From JACRIM01 sp038042195 (GTDB lineage: Bacteria > Planctomycetota > Phycisphaerae > UBA1845 > UTPLA1): a DNA stretch of 22,147 nucleotides. The notes under the pieces were generated by a model that searched no databases, was not told where the DNA came from, and saw only the letters and a program-made list of their open reading frames with translations. This document shows, piece by piece, positions 7,181 through 14,926 of this stretch. Each line of letters opens with the position of its first letter. Within the stretch, counting starts at the first letter, position 1. The stretch is taken from contig JBBTET010000071.1 in assembly GCA_038042195.1 (NCBI GenBank), forward strand, positions 1 through 22,147, in the 5' to 3' direction. The translations under genes and the position numbers were made by a program.

Positions 7181-10027
7181 ATGCCGCGATACCATCGTAT
7201 TGTCGTTTTCGCAATCCTCGTTGTTTATCTGGTCGTGCTACCCGCTTTCGGAGCCATACGTTATGTCAAGGCTGGCGCATCAGGCGCCACGAATGGGACG
7301 AATTGGACCGATGCGTACACCAGTCTACAGCAAGCCCTTGTTGAGGCAGTTGCAAACGATGAAATTTGGGTGGCCTTCGGCACATACCCGCCATCGGCTC
7401 CAGCCGGACGAGCCGGAACCTTCCAGCTTCGCAACGACATCGCCATCCATGGCGGTTTTCGCGGTCAATCTGGCGACGAATGCGTGAACGACGCGACCAC
7501 GCGCCCGCCTGACAACGATCCCGAGTCAGCCGATCCAATGATCGATTCGATTCTCTCCGGCGACCTGAACGGAAACGACGGTCCCAATTTCGCCAACAAC
7601 GGCGACAATGTGTATCACGTCGTCACGGGAAGCGGCGTGAACATGACCGCCATCCTCGATCGCTGCGCCATTCAAGGCGGCAACGCAAACAGCGCGTCAA
7701 TCGACCAACAGCGCGGTGCCGGTGTATTTTGCATCGGCGGAAGCCCGACCCTCAGGGACTGTTCAATCTTGAATAACAGCGCGATCGCCGATGGCGCGGG
7801 TGCCCATGCTCGCATCGGCAGTTCGCCGCAGTTCACACGGTGTCGCTTCAGAGGAAACGTCGCTACATTTCGTGGGGGCGGCCTGTATGCGTTCAGCAGC
7901 AGCGACCCAAAGCTCGTTGACTGCGTGCTTCGTGAAAATCGAGCTGGGCGAGGCGGCGGGTATTACTCCGTTGGAACTGCAAGCGACTTTGACGGCTGCA
8001 CGTTTGAAGCCAATACCGCGACCATCCATGGCGGGGGGGCGTATTGCCTGCAAGGCAGTGTCTCATTCACCAACTGTGACTTTTCCAGCAACTCGGCCGT
8101 CAGCCCGAACCCATCGGGTTTTGGAGGAGCCGCATTCGATGACACCGCCGCGACGTCCTACACGGATTGCGACTTCATGTTCAACGTGTCCGCAGACCGC
8201 AGCGCGGGGGGCGCGGTTCACGAGTACATCAGCGTTTCGACCTTTGACGGCTGCCACTTCGAATTCAATCAAAGCGGCTTCGGCGGAGCACTTTCTGGTT
8301 ACAACAGCAGCGGCCATGTCACCGACAGCACATTCCTCGGCAATACGGCCCTGGTCAATGGCGGCGCGCTTGACAACAACCAGTGTGAATCATTCTTCAC
8401 CGATTGCACGTTTGAAGCCAACAGGACGGTGGGCATTCTGCCAGATGGATATGGCGGGGCAGCCATCGACTATTTCTCGGCCTCACATTTTTCCAACTGT
8501 GCCTTCAGGCAAAACTATACGAGTTCCGACACCAGTGGCGGTGGGGCTTTCATAAATACAAGCCAAACCACCTTTGATGCCTGCCTCTTCGACTCGAACT
8601 TCGCCGGGTATGGAGCAGGTATCTACAATGCAAGTAGCACCACGGCGTTGACCGATTGTGAGTTCGTTCAAAACTCCGCCATACACTCCGGGGGCGGATG
8701 CGAGAATTATTTGGGAGGCCCCAGTCTTCTTCGGTGCAGTTTTTATTCTAACGCCGCTGACCAAAGTGGTGCGGTTGGGAATTACGAAACCAGTGCTCTG
8801 TTCACTGAATGCACATTCAATGCAAACACAGCAACATATCTCGGGGGCGGTGTGTTTAACCGCTTGGGAATGTCGACCTTCGAATCCTGCAGATTCGAGA
8901 ACAATCACGCCACAGGCGGCTTTGGCGGCGGGGCATTTGATGACTACAACACCGGTCGCTACAACCGTTGTGTCTTTCAATTGAACACGGCCAACGCCTC
9001 GGCCAGCGGCGGAGGCATTTACGTTCAGCATGGCGATCAAGGGCTTATCGCTAATTGTACGTTTGTGAATAACAGGGCCGGTTGGGGCGGCGGCGTGTTT
9101 GACGACACCAGCACCAATTCGTTGATCGTCAATACAGGCTTCTTTGGCAACTCCGCACTAACGAACAGTGGGGGAGGCCTTAATGAATATGGTGGGTCTA
9201 CTTTGGTGGCCAATTGCGTTTTTTCCGGAAACAACTCTCGCTATGGCGGGGCCGCGTATGTTCAGAGCCTATCGACAGCCAACATTGTCAATTGCACGTT
9301 GAGCAGGAATCTCACCGCATATGGGGCCGCGCTCGAAGTCAACCACGGCTTTCCTACGGTCACCAACACCATCCTGTGGGGAAATACAAACCAGTTCAGC
9401 CAGGGAGAACTGGAGCAAATCTCCATCACCAATAGCGGCGCCCTTGATCTGAACTATTGCTGTGTGGAGTTCTGGTCCGGTTCGTTCGGCGGTGTCGGCA
9501 ACTTGGGGATTGATCCGCGATTCCGAAACTCCTCCGGCATGGATGGGATTGTCGGCACGGCAGACGACGATTTGCGCCTCAAGCGAATGTCCCCCATGAT
9601 CGATGCCGGTCGCAATGCAGCCCTTCCTTTCGACTCATTCGATCTTGACGGAGATGCGAATGTCGTCGAGCTTTTGCCCGTGGACGTCGATGGCAACCCT
9701 CGCTTTGTCGATGTCTTGCTCGTTAGCGACACGGGGGATGGCGTCGCTCCATTAGTCGATTTGGGTGCTTATGAGGTGATCACGGGTCCGTTTTTAGGCA
9801 GTCCGGAGGCGTTGGATGTCAACTCGCTGATCCATGTGCCGACCCAGCCCCTTCGCCAGCATCGCGCGGCGACTCATCCAGCATTGGAGAATGCGTCATT
9901 GTGGAGTCAGTCCAATGGAACCGGCTCTGCAGATCAATTTCGCCAGCCTCATTCACCTCCCACCTTGTCGGCGCGACACGTCACGAATTCGGAACCGGCC
10001 CTCCCTGACCACCCAACCGCACCCTGA
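7181..10027 (+). CDS. Secreted right-handed parallel beta-helix repeat protein
   Basis: 948 residues; GGGG at 7169-7172 precedes the ATG by eight bases. A signal peptide (residues 1-25, hydrophobic core VVFAILVVYLVVL, likely cleavage after AFGA) is followed by RYVKAGASGATNGTNWTDAYTSL, a start common in planctomycete surface proteins. From about residue 150 to 740 there are some twenty units of roughly 25-30 residues with the pattern F-x-x-C-x-F-x-x-N-x-A...GGG-(A/V)-F/Y, the coil of a parallel beta-helix. The end of the helix has the usual MSPMIDAGR, DVDGNPRFVD and VDLGAYEV motifs. Such proteins are secreted or surface-bound and may bind or cleave polysaccharide, but no catalytic triad is identifiable. 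The last ~85 residues are polar and low in complexity, and no known anchor (PEP-CTERM, dockerin, type IX signal) is visible. Confidence 0.85.
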   Translation: MPRYHRIVVFAILVVYLVVLPAFGAIRYVKAGASGATNGTNWTDAYTSLQQALVEAVANDEIWVAFGTYPPSAPAGRAGTFQLRNDIAIHGGFRGQSGDECVNDATTRPPDNDPESADPMIDSILSGDLNGNDGPNFANNGDNVYHVVTGSGVNMTAILDRCAIQGGNANSASIDQQRGAGVFCIGGSPTLRDCSILNNSAIADGAGAHARIGSSPQFTRCRFRGNVATFRGGGLYAFSSSDPKLVDCVLRENRAGRGGGYYSVGTASDFDGCTFEANTATIHGGGAYCLQGSVSFTNCDFSSNSAVSPNPSGFGGAAFDDTAATSYTDCDFMFNVSADRSAGGAVHEYISVSTFDGCHFEFNQSGFGGALSGYNSSGHVTDSTFLGNTALVNGGALDNNQCESFFTDCTFEANRTVGILPDGYGGAAIDYFSASHFSNCAFRQNYTSSDTSGGGAFINTSQTTFDACLFDSNFAGYGAGIYNASSTTALTDCEFVQNSAIHSGGGCENYLGGPSLLRCSFYSNAADQSGAVGNYETSALFTECTFNANTATYLGGGVFNRLGMSTFESCRFENNHATGGFGGGAFDDYNTGRYNRCVFQLNTANASASGGGIYVQHGDQGLIANCTFVNNRAGWGGGVFDDTSTNSLIVNTGFFGNSALTNSGGGLNEYGGSTLVANCVFSGNNSRYGGAAYVQSLSTANIVNCTLSRNLTAYGAALEVNHGFPTVTNTILWGNTNQFSQGELEQISITNSGALDLNYCCVEFWSGSFGGVGNLGIDPRFRNSSGMDGIVGTADDDLRLKRMSPMIDAGRNAALPFDSFDLDGDANVVELLPVDVDGNPRFVDVLLVSDTGDGVAPLVDLGAYEVITGPFLGSPEALDVNSLIHVPTQPLRQHRAATHPALENASLWSQSNGTGSADQFRQPHSPPTLSARHVTNSEPALPDHPTAP

Positions 10028-10836
10028 CTCATACTGGACGAGTCGCGCTGCCTTCGTTGCATTCCAGCGTGATAACGTGGTAACGATGGTGTTGTCCATG
10101 ACAGGTGGTATGATTTCGGTCGCAACGCTTTATGGCCGACTCCGCCCCACAATCCACGTCTCCCGCGCTTTCGTCCCTCCCCCCGACGAGCTGCGCCATT
10201 ACGTCAGGGAGCTCGGCCTCGATCTGCATGACGATTCCGCTCAATCACTCGGCCTCAACGTCGGCCTCAACGTCGGCCGCAATGCTAAACGTATCCCCGC
10301 CGACTGGAAAACCTCACAACTGGTGGCTTGGCGCACCCGCTTGATCAAAGTCGCGCCCCCGTTGTGCAAACTACTCGCTGAGTGGTCGTGCAAGTGGCGG
10401 CTCAATAGTCCAATTGGAGAGATTACGTCACCGTCGCGAAGCGCGCCACCCTCATGCCCACCGGACCCTGACCTTCACATAAGCTCGAACACCGACAACC
10501 CTTGCGAGATAATCAACAGGGGGTGAGGATTCCATTTGCGCACCTCGAACGCAGAACGCTATCACATGCCTCCGCAATGGATGAGCCGACGCCAAATCGC
10601 CAAACACAAAGAGACATGAATAATGTAGGCTGGTCCACACTGAGATAAATACGTTCTCAATGTCAGGTCGTGTGGTACTGTCACGTATGCAGGTGGAAAG
10701 GAACGGGGTTTGAGGTTGAACGGACGCATGGCACCACATTTCCTTGAATACAGGAAATGTGTAGAGCCACGAATCTGGAGACAGATTACGTGCCGTTGAC
10801 CGCTCGCAACTGCTTGTGTTATAGCGGTCTACGGAA
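10028..10836. other. Gene-poor stretch, possibly with a decayed gene
   Basis: About 0.8 kb between the beta-helix gene and the tRNA has no gene I can support. On the plus strand the frame running to 10526 has GC-rich third positions around 10164-10390 and reads plausibly there (DELRHYVRELGLDLHDD; IPADWKTSQLVAWRTRL), but it has no credible start and a poor end. It may be a remnant of a broken gene. Inside it a 12-base unit is repeated in tandem (10251-10262 and 10263-10274). Downstream is a perfect 10-bp hairpin at 10735-10761. Confidence 0.4.
10735..10761. repeat. Perfect 10-bp inverted repeat
   Basis: Arms CACATTTCCT (10735-10744) and AGGAAATGTG (10752-10761) enclose a 7-base loop. On the minus strand it lies about 75 bases past the end of the tRNA. 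It could terminate that transcript, but there is no U-tract; an operator-type palindrome is equally possible. Confidence 0.5.
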
Positions 10837-10909
<73 letters not shown>

Positions 10910-10946
10910 GGGGTTTGGTTTATTAGACATTCGCCCTATGAGCGTG

Positions 10947-12857
10947 TCAAGGTCGGATGATCCGTGGTAGCGATAAAACGAAACAACTAAAGGCGTTGGG
11001 GTTGCGTGGACCTTTGCGGAGGGTGAGTCGGCCGCCGAGGCATTCGGCCCAATAGCGTGAGAGGGAGAGGCCAAGTCCGACGCCGCCGGAGCCGGTGGCG
11101 CGAGCGGCATCGCTGCGGCGGAAAGGCTCGAAGACGGATTTTCGGTCGCCGGGCGATACACCCGGTCCGGCGTCCTCGACTTCGATGTCGAGTCCTCCGA
11201 GGTCGTTGGGCACTGAGCGGAGCCAGATGGATGGGTCGGTTGCCGCGCTACTGTATTTACAGGCGTTTTCGAGGAGGTTGGCGAGAATCTGCACGACGAA
11301 CTCCACGTCGGTTTCGATGGTCTCTCCGGGTTTGCTTTTGTTTTCAATGATCATTTTCTTACCGGCGGCTTTGCATTTGTCGGCCATTGCGGTTGTGGCA
11401 GCGTCGATGATTTCCGATGCGGTGCTGGGGCGGCCATGCAGGCGCACGCCGGCGTCACCTATGTGGGAGTAGGCGAGGACGTTTTCGACTAGGCGCGCGA
11501 GGCGTCTCGATTCTGATTGGAGACGCTCGGCGTATTGGTGACGCCGCTTGGGGTCTTCGTCTTTCATGTCGGCGAGGAGGTCGCTGTAAAGCTGGAAGGA
11601 GGTGAGTGGGGTGCGTAGCTCGTGGGTGACGGCGGTGATGAAGTGCATTCGGCGCTGGGTGATGTTGACGTATTTGATGGTGCCGTAGGTGACGGCGGCC
11701 AATCCGAACAAGGTGGTGAGCCAGGCGACGGCGAGGGTATTTCGCAGGCTGGAGGTCAGCGTCGCGGGGGCTGCGGCGATCGGTCCAATGTCGAGGCGAG
11801 CGGGGACGGTTTGAAGCAGGTCGGCGATGAGGGAGCGCGCCTTGGCGTTGCTGCGCAAGACAGGGACGATTTCTGCGTCGGGAAAGAGGTCCTTGATTTC
11901 GAGGATTAAGTTCTCTCGAAGTCGTTCCCAGTCGATGAGGACGCCTTGCATGACGCAAAAGCGACTGGTCTGGACGGTGACGGAACGCAAGAGGGCGAGG
12001 TAGATTCGATCTTCGAGGGTAACATCCAACCAGACGGGCATCATGAGATTCGGCGCGACTTCGACGCAGGTGGCGGATGGATTGGTGATCGAGCCGGCGG
12101 CGACCGTGCCTTCGAGATTTTCAAGGGCGACTTTTTCCGGTTCGCAGCGGGCCAGGGGGAAGCTCTCTTTTTCGAGCTGTTGGGCGCGGGCGGCCCGGCG
12201 TGCCAACTCAGAGAGGTTGTCGAGCATGGAAGGAGATTGGGCGGTTGCCCTGGCGTCCGGCGAGCCACGCAGACGTTCGGTCATGTAGGCGCGACGACTT
12301 TCGATCTCGGTGGTCAGGGCGAATTCAAACTCTTCAAGCAATTGAGGGAGCGTGAAGCGATTCTTCATGGCGATGAGCCAGTTTTCGGAGCCGGCCTCTT
12401 TCGAGCGGTTTTGCAATGGGATTGCACCGGCGGGGATGGTGGATTCCTCGAGGTGGCCGGGAACCTGCGGGGAACTCCAGCCGCGCGACTCGGAGACTTG
12501 GAAATGGAGCAGGATCCAATCGGGGCCGGGGAGGTATTCCAGCGGGGATGGGACGACGACATCGCTTAGCTCTTCACCGGAGGATGCGTCGAAGGCCTTG
12601 GCGGTTTTGTACTTTGGGCGGAACGAGGTGTAAGGGCGCTGGCGTTCTCGGGCGAGGACCGGCTCAATGATGGCGTCGAGTCGGGAGATGGCGAGGGCTT
12701 TTGCGCGATCAGTGGAGAGACTTTTTCGGGTGGCGGATTCAAACTCTTCGAGTTGAATGGCGGAATAGGTGGCCCAGGTCAGGCCGCCACAAACGAGAAT
12801 CCAGATGAGCGCAATGACGATGCCGGTCTGGCGACGCATCGTTCGCGGATCGGTCAT
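10947..12857 (-). CDS. Membrane sensor histidine kinase
   Basis: 636 residues. The start overlaps the regulator's stop by four bases (ATGA), so the two are coupled. First membrane helix at about 13-31, a large extracytoplasmic domain of about 340 residues (32-371) with no domain I recognise, and a second helix at about 372-393. The phosphoacceptor region HELRTPLTS (His412) follows within about 20 residues, without a clear HAMP linker. The ATPase domain shows LLENACKYS (N-box, 528-536), EDAGPGV (G1, 561-567), FEPFRR (576-581) and GGVGLGLSLSR (G2, 591-601). It autophosphorylates His412 and passes the phosphate to the adjacent regulator. The signal sensed is unknown; the outer domain contains helical, charged stretches (about 170-235). 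Confidence 0.9.
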   Translation of the reverse strand: MTDPRTMRRQTGIVIALIWILVCGGLTWATYSAIQLEEFESATRKSLSTDRAKALAISRLDAIIEPVLARERQRPYTSFRPKYKTAKAFDASSGEELSDVVVPSPLEYLPGPDWILLHFQVSESRGWSSPQVPGHLEESTIPAGAIPLQNRSKEAGSENWLIAMKNRFTLPQLLEEFEFALTTEIESRRAYMTERLRGSPDARATAQSPSMLDNLSELARRAARAQQLEKESFPLARCEPEKVALENLEGTVAAGSITNPSATCVEVAPNLMMPVWLDVTLEDRIYLALLRSVTVQTSRFCVMQGVLIDWERLRENLILEIKDLFPDAEIVPVLRSNAKARSLIADLLQTVPARLDIGPIAAAPATLTSSLRNTLAVAWLTTLFGLAAVTYGTIKYVNITQRRMHFITAVTHELRTPLTSFQLYSDLLADMKDEDPKRRHQYAERLQSESRRLARLVENVLAYSHIGDAGVRLHGRPSTASEIIDAATTAMADKCKAAGKKMIIENKSKPGETIETDVEFVVQILANLLENACKYSSAATDPSIWLRSVPNDLGGLDIEVEDAGPGVSPGDRKSVFEPFRRSDAARATGSGGVGLGLSLSRYWAECLGGRLTLRKGPRNPNAFSCFVLSLPRIIRP

Positions 12858-13603
12858 TTCTTTGAGCCTTTGGCGGGTTGAGCATCACTGCTGTTCACGG
12901 TGACATCGGGGCCGAGCATGTAGCCTTTGCCGCGGACGGTCATGATGTAGGCTTCTTCTTCATTGTCATTAATGGCGGCGAGCTTGGCACGAAGGCGGGC
13001 GACGTGCATGTCGATGGTGCGCGTTTCGATGCCGCCGCCGGAGAGGCCCCAGACGCGGGCGAGGAGTTCGTCGCGCGAGACGGAGCGGCCGGGGTAGGCG
13101 GCAAGGTGTAGCAAGATGGTGCATTCGGTTTCAGAGAGGGTTTGTCGTTCGTCGGCACCACGGCGCAATTCGCGGCGTTCGATGTCGACGGTGGCTTTTC
13201 CCACGCGGATGTTGGTGACGGTGGCGGGGCGCTCGGCACTGCGGCGTAGGACGGCTTCGACGCGGGCGAGCAGTTCTCTTGCGGAGAAAGGTTTGACGAC
13301 GTAGTCATCGGCACCGGCTTGGAGGCCCTGGACGCGATCGTCCTCCGCACCGCGAGCAGTGAGAATGATGACGGGGAGTGTGGAGTGCGTCTGGCGAAGC
13401 TGGCGAAGGACGGACATGCCGTCCATTTTGGGGAGCATGAGGTCGAGGAGGACGAGACAGACGCCCGGCTTTCTGGCGGCCGTGAGTCCGGCGACGCCGT
13501 CGGCGGCCTGTGCGGGTTCGTAGCCTGCGGCGCGCAGCGTGTCTGCGATGGCCTCTCGGATGGAGGCTTCATCCTCGACGATGACGATTTGTCGGTTGCT
13601 CAC
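12854..13603 (-). CDS. OmpR/PhoB-family response regulator
   Basis: 249 residues with a GTG start at 13603, preceded by GAAGGG about ten bases upstream. Receiver domain (1-120): acidic pocket EDE (10-12), phosphorylated Asp54 in LLDLMLP, Thr82 in LTAR and Lys104 in VKPF. A winged-helix DNA-binding domain spans about 130-232, with the TRTIDMHVARLRAKL recognition region and the RGKGYML wing. The lysine-rich tail (QPAKGSKK) is short. First gene of the two-component operon, four-base overlap with the kinase. Target genes cannot be deduced; no obvious direct-repeat operator was found nearby. Confidence 0.93.
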   Translation of the reverse strand: MSNRQIVIVEDEASIREAIADTLRAAGYEPAQAADGVAGLTAARKPGVCLVLLDLMLPKMDGMSVLRQLRQTHSTLPVIILTARGAEDDRVQGLQAGADDYVVKPFSARELLARVEAVLRRSAERPATVTNIRVGKATVDIERRELRRGADERQTLSETECTILLHLAAYPGRSVSRDELLARVWGLSGGGIETRTIDMHVARLRAKLAAINDNEEEAYIMTVRGKGYMLGPDVTVNSSDAQPAKGSKK

Positions 13604-13658
13604 GTCGCTGCGCCCTTCGGGTGCTCATTGTATCGTGGGATTGGCGCGTACGTATCTC

Positions 13659-13689
13659 GATATAGCCGGAATACAGTGAGGCTTTACAA
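13659..13689 (-). promoter_or_regulatory. Possible promoter of the two-component operon
   Basis: On the minus strand, TTGTAA (13689-13684) and TATATC (13664-13659) are separated by 19 bases, some 55 bases upstream of the regulator's start. The spacer is longer than ideal, so this is a weak call. Confidence 0.25.
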
Positions 13690-13739
13690 AGAGTTACGGA
13701 GCGGGGGACTGTCTGCTAAGTAAAGACGCAGAGTCTTTA

Positions 13740-13793
13740 CTGTGGCACCGGCGTCTCGCCGGTGCGAGGACAGGCGAGACGCCTGTCCCACAG
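13740..13793. repeat. Structured palindromic element with complementary loops
   Basis: Two 8-bp hairpins sit side by side: 13745-13765 (arms GCACCGGC/GCCGGTGC, loop GTCTC) and 13768-13788 (arms GGACAGGC/GCCTGTCC, loop GAGAC). The two loops are exact reverse complements. An outer CTGTGG/CCACAG (13740-13745 with 13788-13793) could close both, though the outer bases overlap the inner stems by one base each side. It resembles a REP-type intergenic element. Confidence 0.7.
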
Positions 13794-13938
13794 TGTGTGA
13801 TTCATTCTGCGGTGCTACTTACCAATAGGGACGTTGAAATGTAGGGTGGCGAATCGGCGTTTCCGCAGCCACCACTTGCGTGGTGGGTTCTGAGGGGGCA
13901 TAAAAACCCATTCCGCGAGGCGTGGCTGATAGATGCGA

Positions 13939-14847
13939 TTAGGTGGATGTGGTGCCCGCGAGTTGGCCGGGGCCGGATAGGCCGGACATGGCTTCGAGAA
14001 CTTTGATGAGGGAGTGGGTGCCGTTGCGCCCGCCGCCCATCGCGGCGAGCGAGGTGTAAAGTTGCTTTGCGAGGGCGAGGCCGGGGAGGCAGAGGTTCAT
14101 TTCGTCGGCGGCGTCGAGGGCGATTTTCATATCTTTGAGGAAGTGCTCGACGTAGAAGCCGGGAGCGAGGTCGCCCTTCAACATGCGCGGGGCGTAATTG
14201 GTGAGACTCCAGGAGCCGGCCGCGCCACCGCTGACGCTTTGCAAGACGCGCTCGGGGTCGAGGCCGCAGGCGCGGGCGTAGACGAGTCCTTCGCAGACGG
14301 CGACCATGCCGGAGGCGATGAGGATTTGGTTGACCATCTTGGTGTGTTGGCCGCTGCCGGATGGACCTTGACGAACAATCGTCTTGCCGAGCTTTTCCAG
14401 CAGGGGGCGTGCGCGGGTGAAGGCGGGTTCGTCGCCGCCGACCATGATGGAGAGGGTTGCATTCTTAGCCCCCAGGTCGCCGCCGCTGACGGGTGCGTCG
14501 AGGCTGTCGATACGTTTGGCAGCGGCTGTGCGTGCAATTTCGATGGCCAGGGCGGGGCTGCTGGTGGTGCAGTCGATGAGTAGGCCGCCTTTGGACATGG
14601 AGGCCAGTGCGCCCGTTGGTCCGAGGACAACTTCTCGGAGGTCGGCGGGAAATCCGACCATAGTGAAAACAACATCGCAGTTGTGAGCCACGTTTGCGGG
14701 CGAGTCGCGCCAGGTTGCGCCGCAGTCGAGGAGGGGTTGGGCCTTTTCACGGGTGCGGTTGAAGACAGCGAGGGTGTGACCGGCGTCGAGGAGGTGGCCG
14801 GCCATGCTTTTGCCCATGACGCCTGTGCCGATCCATCCGATGTGCAT
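13939..14847 (-). CDS. 3-hydroxyisobutyrate dehydrogenase-family oxidoreductase
   Basis: 302 residues with start at 14847, where the Rossmann strand begins (MHIGWIGTGVMG); the frame is open to 15009 but that part overlaps the ATPase gene. GTGVMG (7-12) binds the nicotinamide cofactor and FNRTREK (29-35) suggests NADP preference. The substrate motif DAPVSGGDLGAKNATL lies at 117-132, and the catalytic lysine is K170 in GSGQHTKMVNQ with N173. FLKDMKIAL (236-244) is the usual C-terminal contact. Relatives are 3-hydroxyisobutyrate dehydrogenase, tartronate semialdehyde reductase and succinic semialdehyde (GLYR-type) reductase; I cannot choose among these. Last gene of the ATPase run in transcription order, 79 bases after it, with palindromes in the gap, so it may be transcribed separately. 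Confidence 0.85.
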   Translation of the reverse strand: MHIGWIGTGVMGKSMAGHLLDAGHTLAVFNRTREKAQPLLDCGATWRDSPANVAHNCDVVFTMVGFPADLREVVLGPTGALASMSKGGLLIDCTTSSPALAIEIARTAAAKRIDSLDAPVSGGDLGAKNATLSIMVGGDEPAFTRARPLLEKLGKTIVRQGPSGSGQHTKMVNQILIASGMVAVCEGLVYARACGLDPERVLQSVSGGAAGSWSLTNYAPRMLKGDLAPGFYVEHFLKDMKIALDAADEMNLCLPGLALAKQLYTSLAAMGGGRNGTHSLIKVLEAMSGLSGPGQLAGTTST

Positions 14848-14866
14848 GGTGAGTTCCGTAATGACA

Positions 14867-14915
14867 TGGTCCGTACGGCGGACGTTGCGTCTTGAAATGG
14901 TCCGCACAGCGGACC
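14867..14915. repeat. Tandem palindromic repeat pair
   Basis: Two copies of TGGTCCGyACrGCGGAC lie at 14867-14883 and 14898-14914 with 15 of 17 bases identical. The second forms a 7-bp hairpin (GGTCCGC/GCGGACC, loop ACA); the first forms a 5-bp hairpin with an inner CCGTACGG palindrome. They fill the gap between the second PilB-like gene's stop and the oxidoreductase's start. Confidence 0.65.
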
Positions 14916-14926
14916 CTACATGGGGA

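Larger units (their letters stand above)
13604..13938. other. Intergenic block rich in hairpins
   Basis: The 335 bases between the oxidoreductase's end and the regulator's start contain no gene. They hold a hairpin at 13720-13740 (8-bp stem), the structured element at 13740-13793, and a 7-bp hairpin at 13869-13886 (arms CCACCAC and GTGGTGG). A longer-range CAGCCAC/GTGGCTG pairing (13866-13872 with 13922-13928) encloses the last of these. The part next to the oxidoreductase may work as its terminator. Confidence 0.6.

Noticed and set aside
7096..7344. Small plus-strand frame upstream of the beta-helix gene
   Set aside because: It overlaps the signal-peptide region of the real gene in another frame and shows no domain.
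10452..10739. Minus-strand open frame of 95 residues
   Set aside because: No start context, no family character and poor codon bias in a gene-poor stretch.
11946..12569. Plus-strand open frame antisense to the histidine kinase
   Set aside because: No domain resemblance, and the opposite strand has a full kinase with coupled start.
13740..13793. CRISPR-like repeat array
   Set aside because: Only two hairpins of different sequence, no regular spacers and no cas genes.
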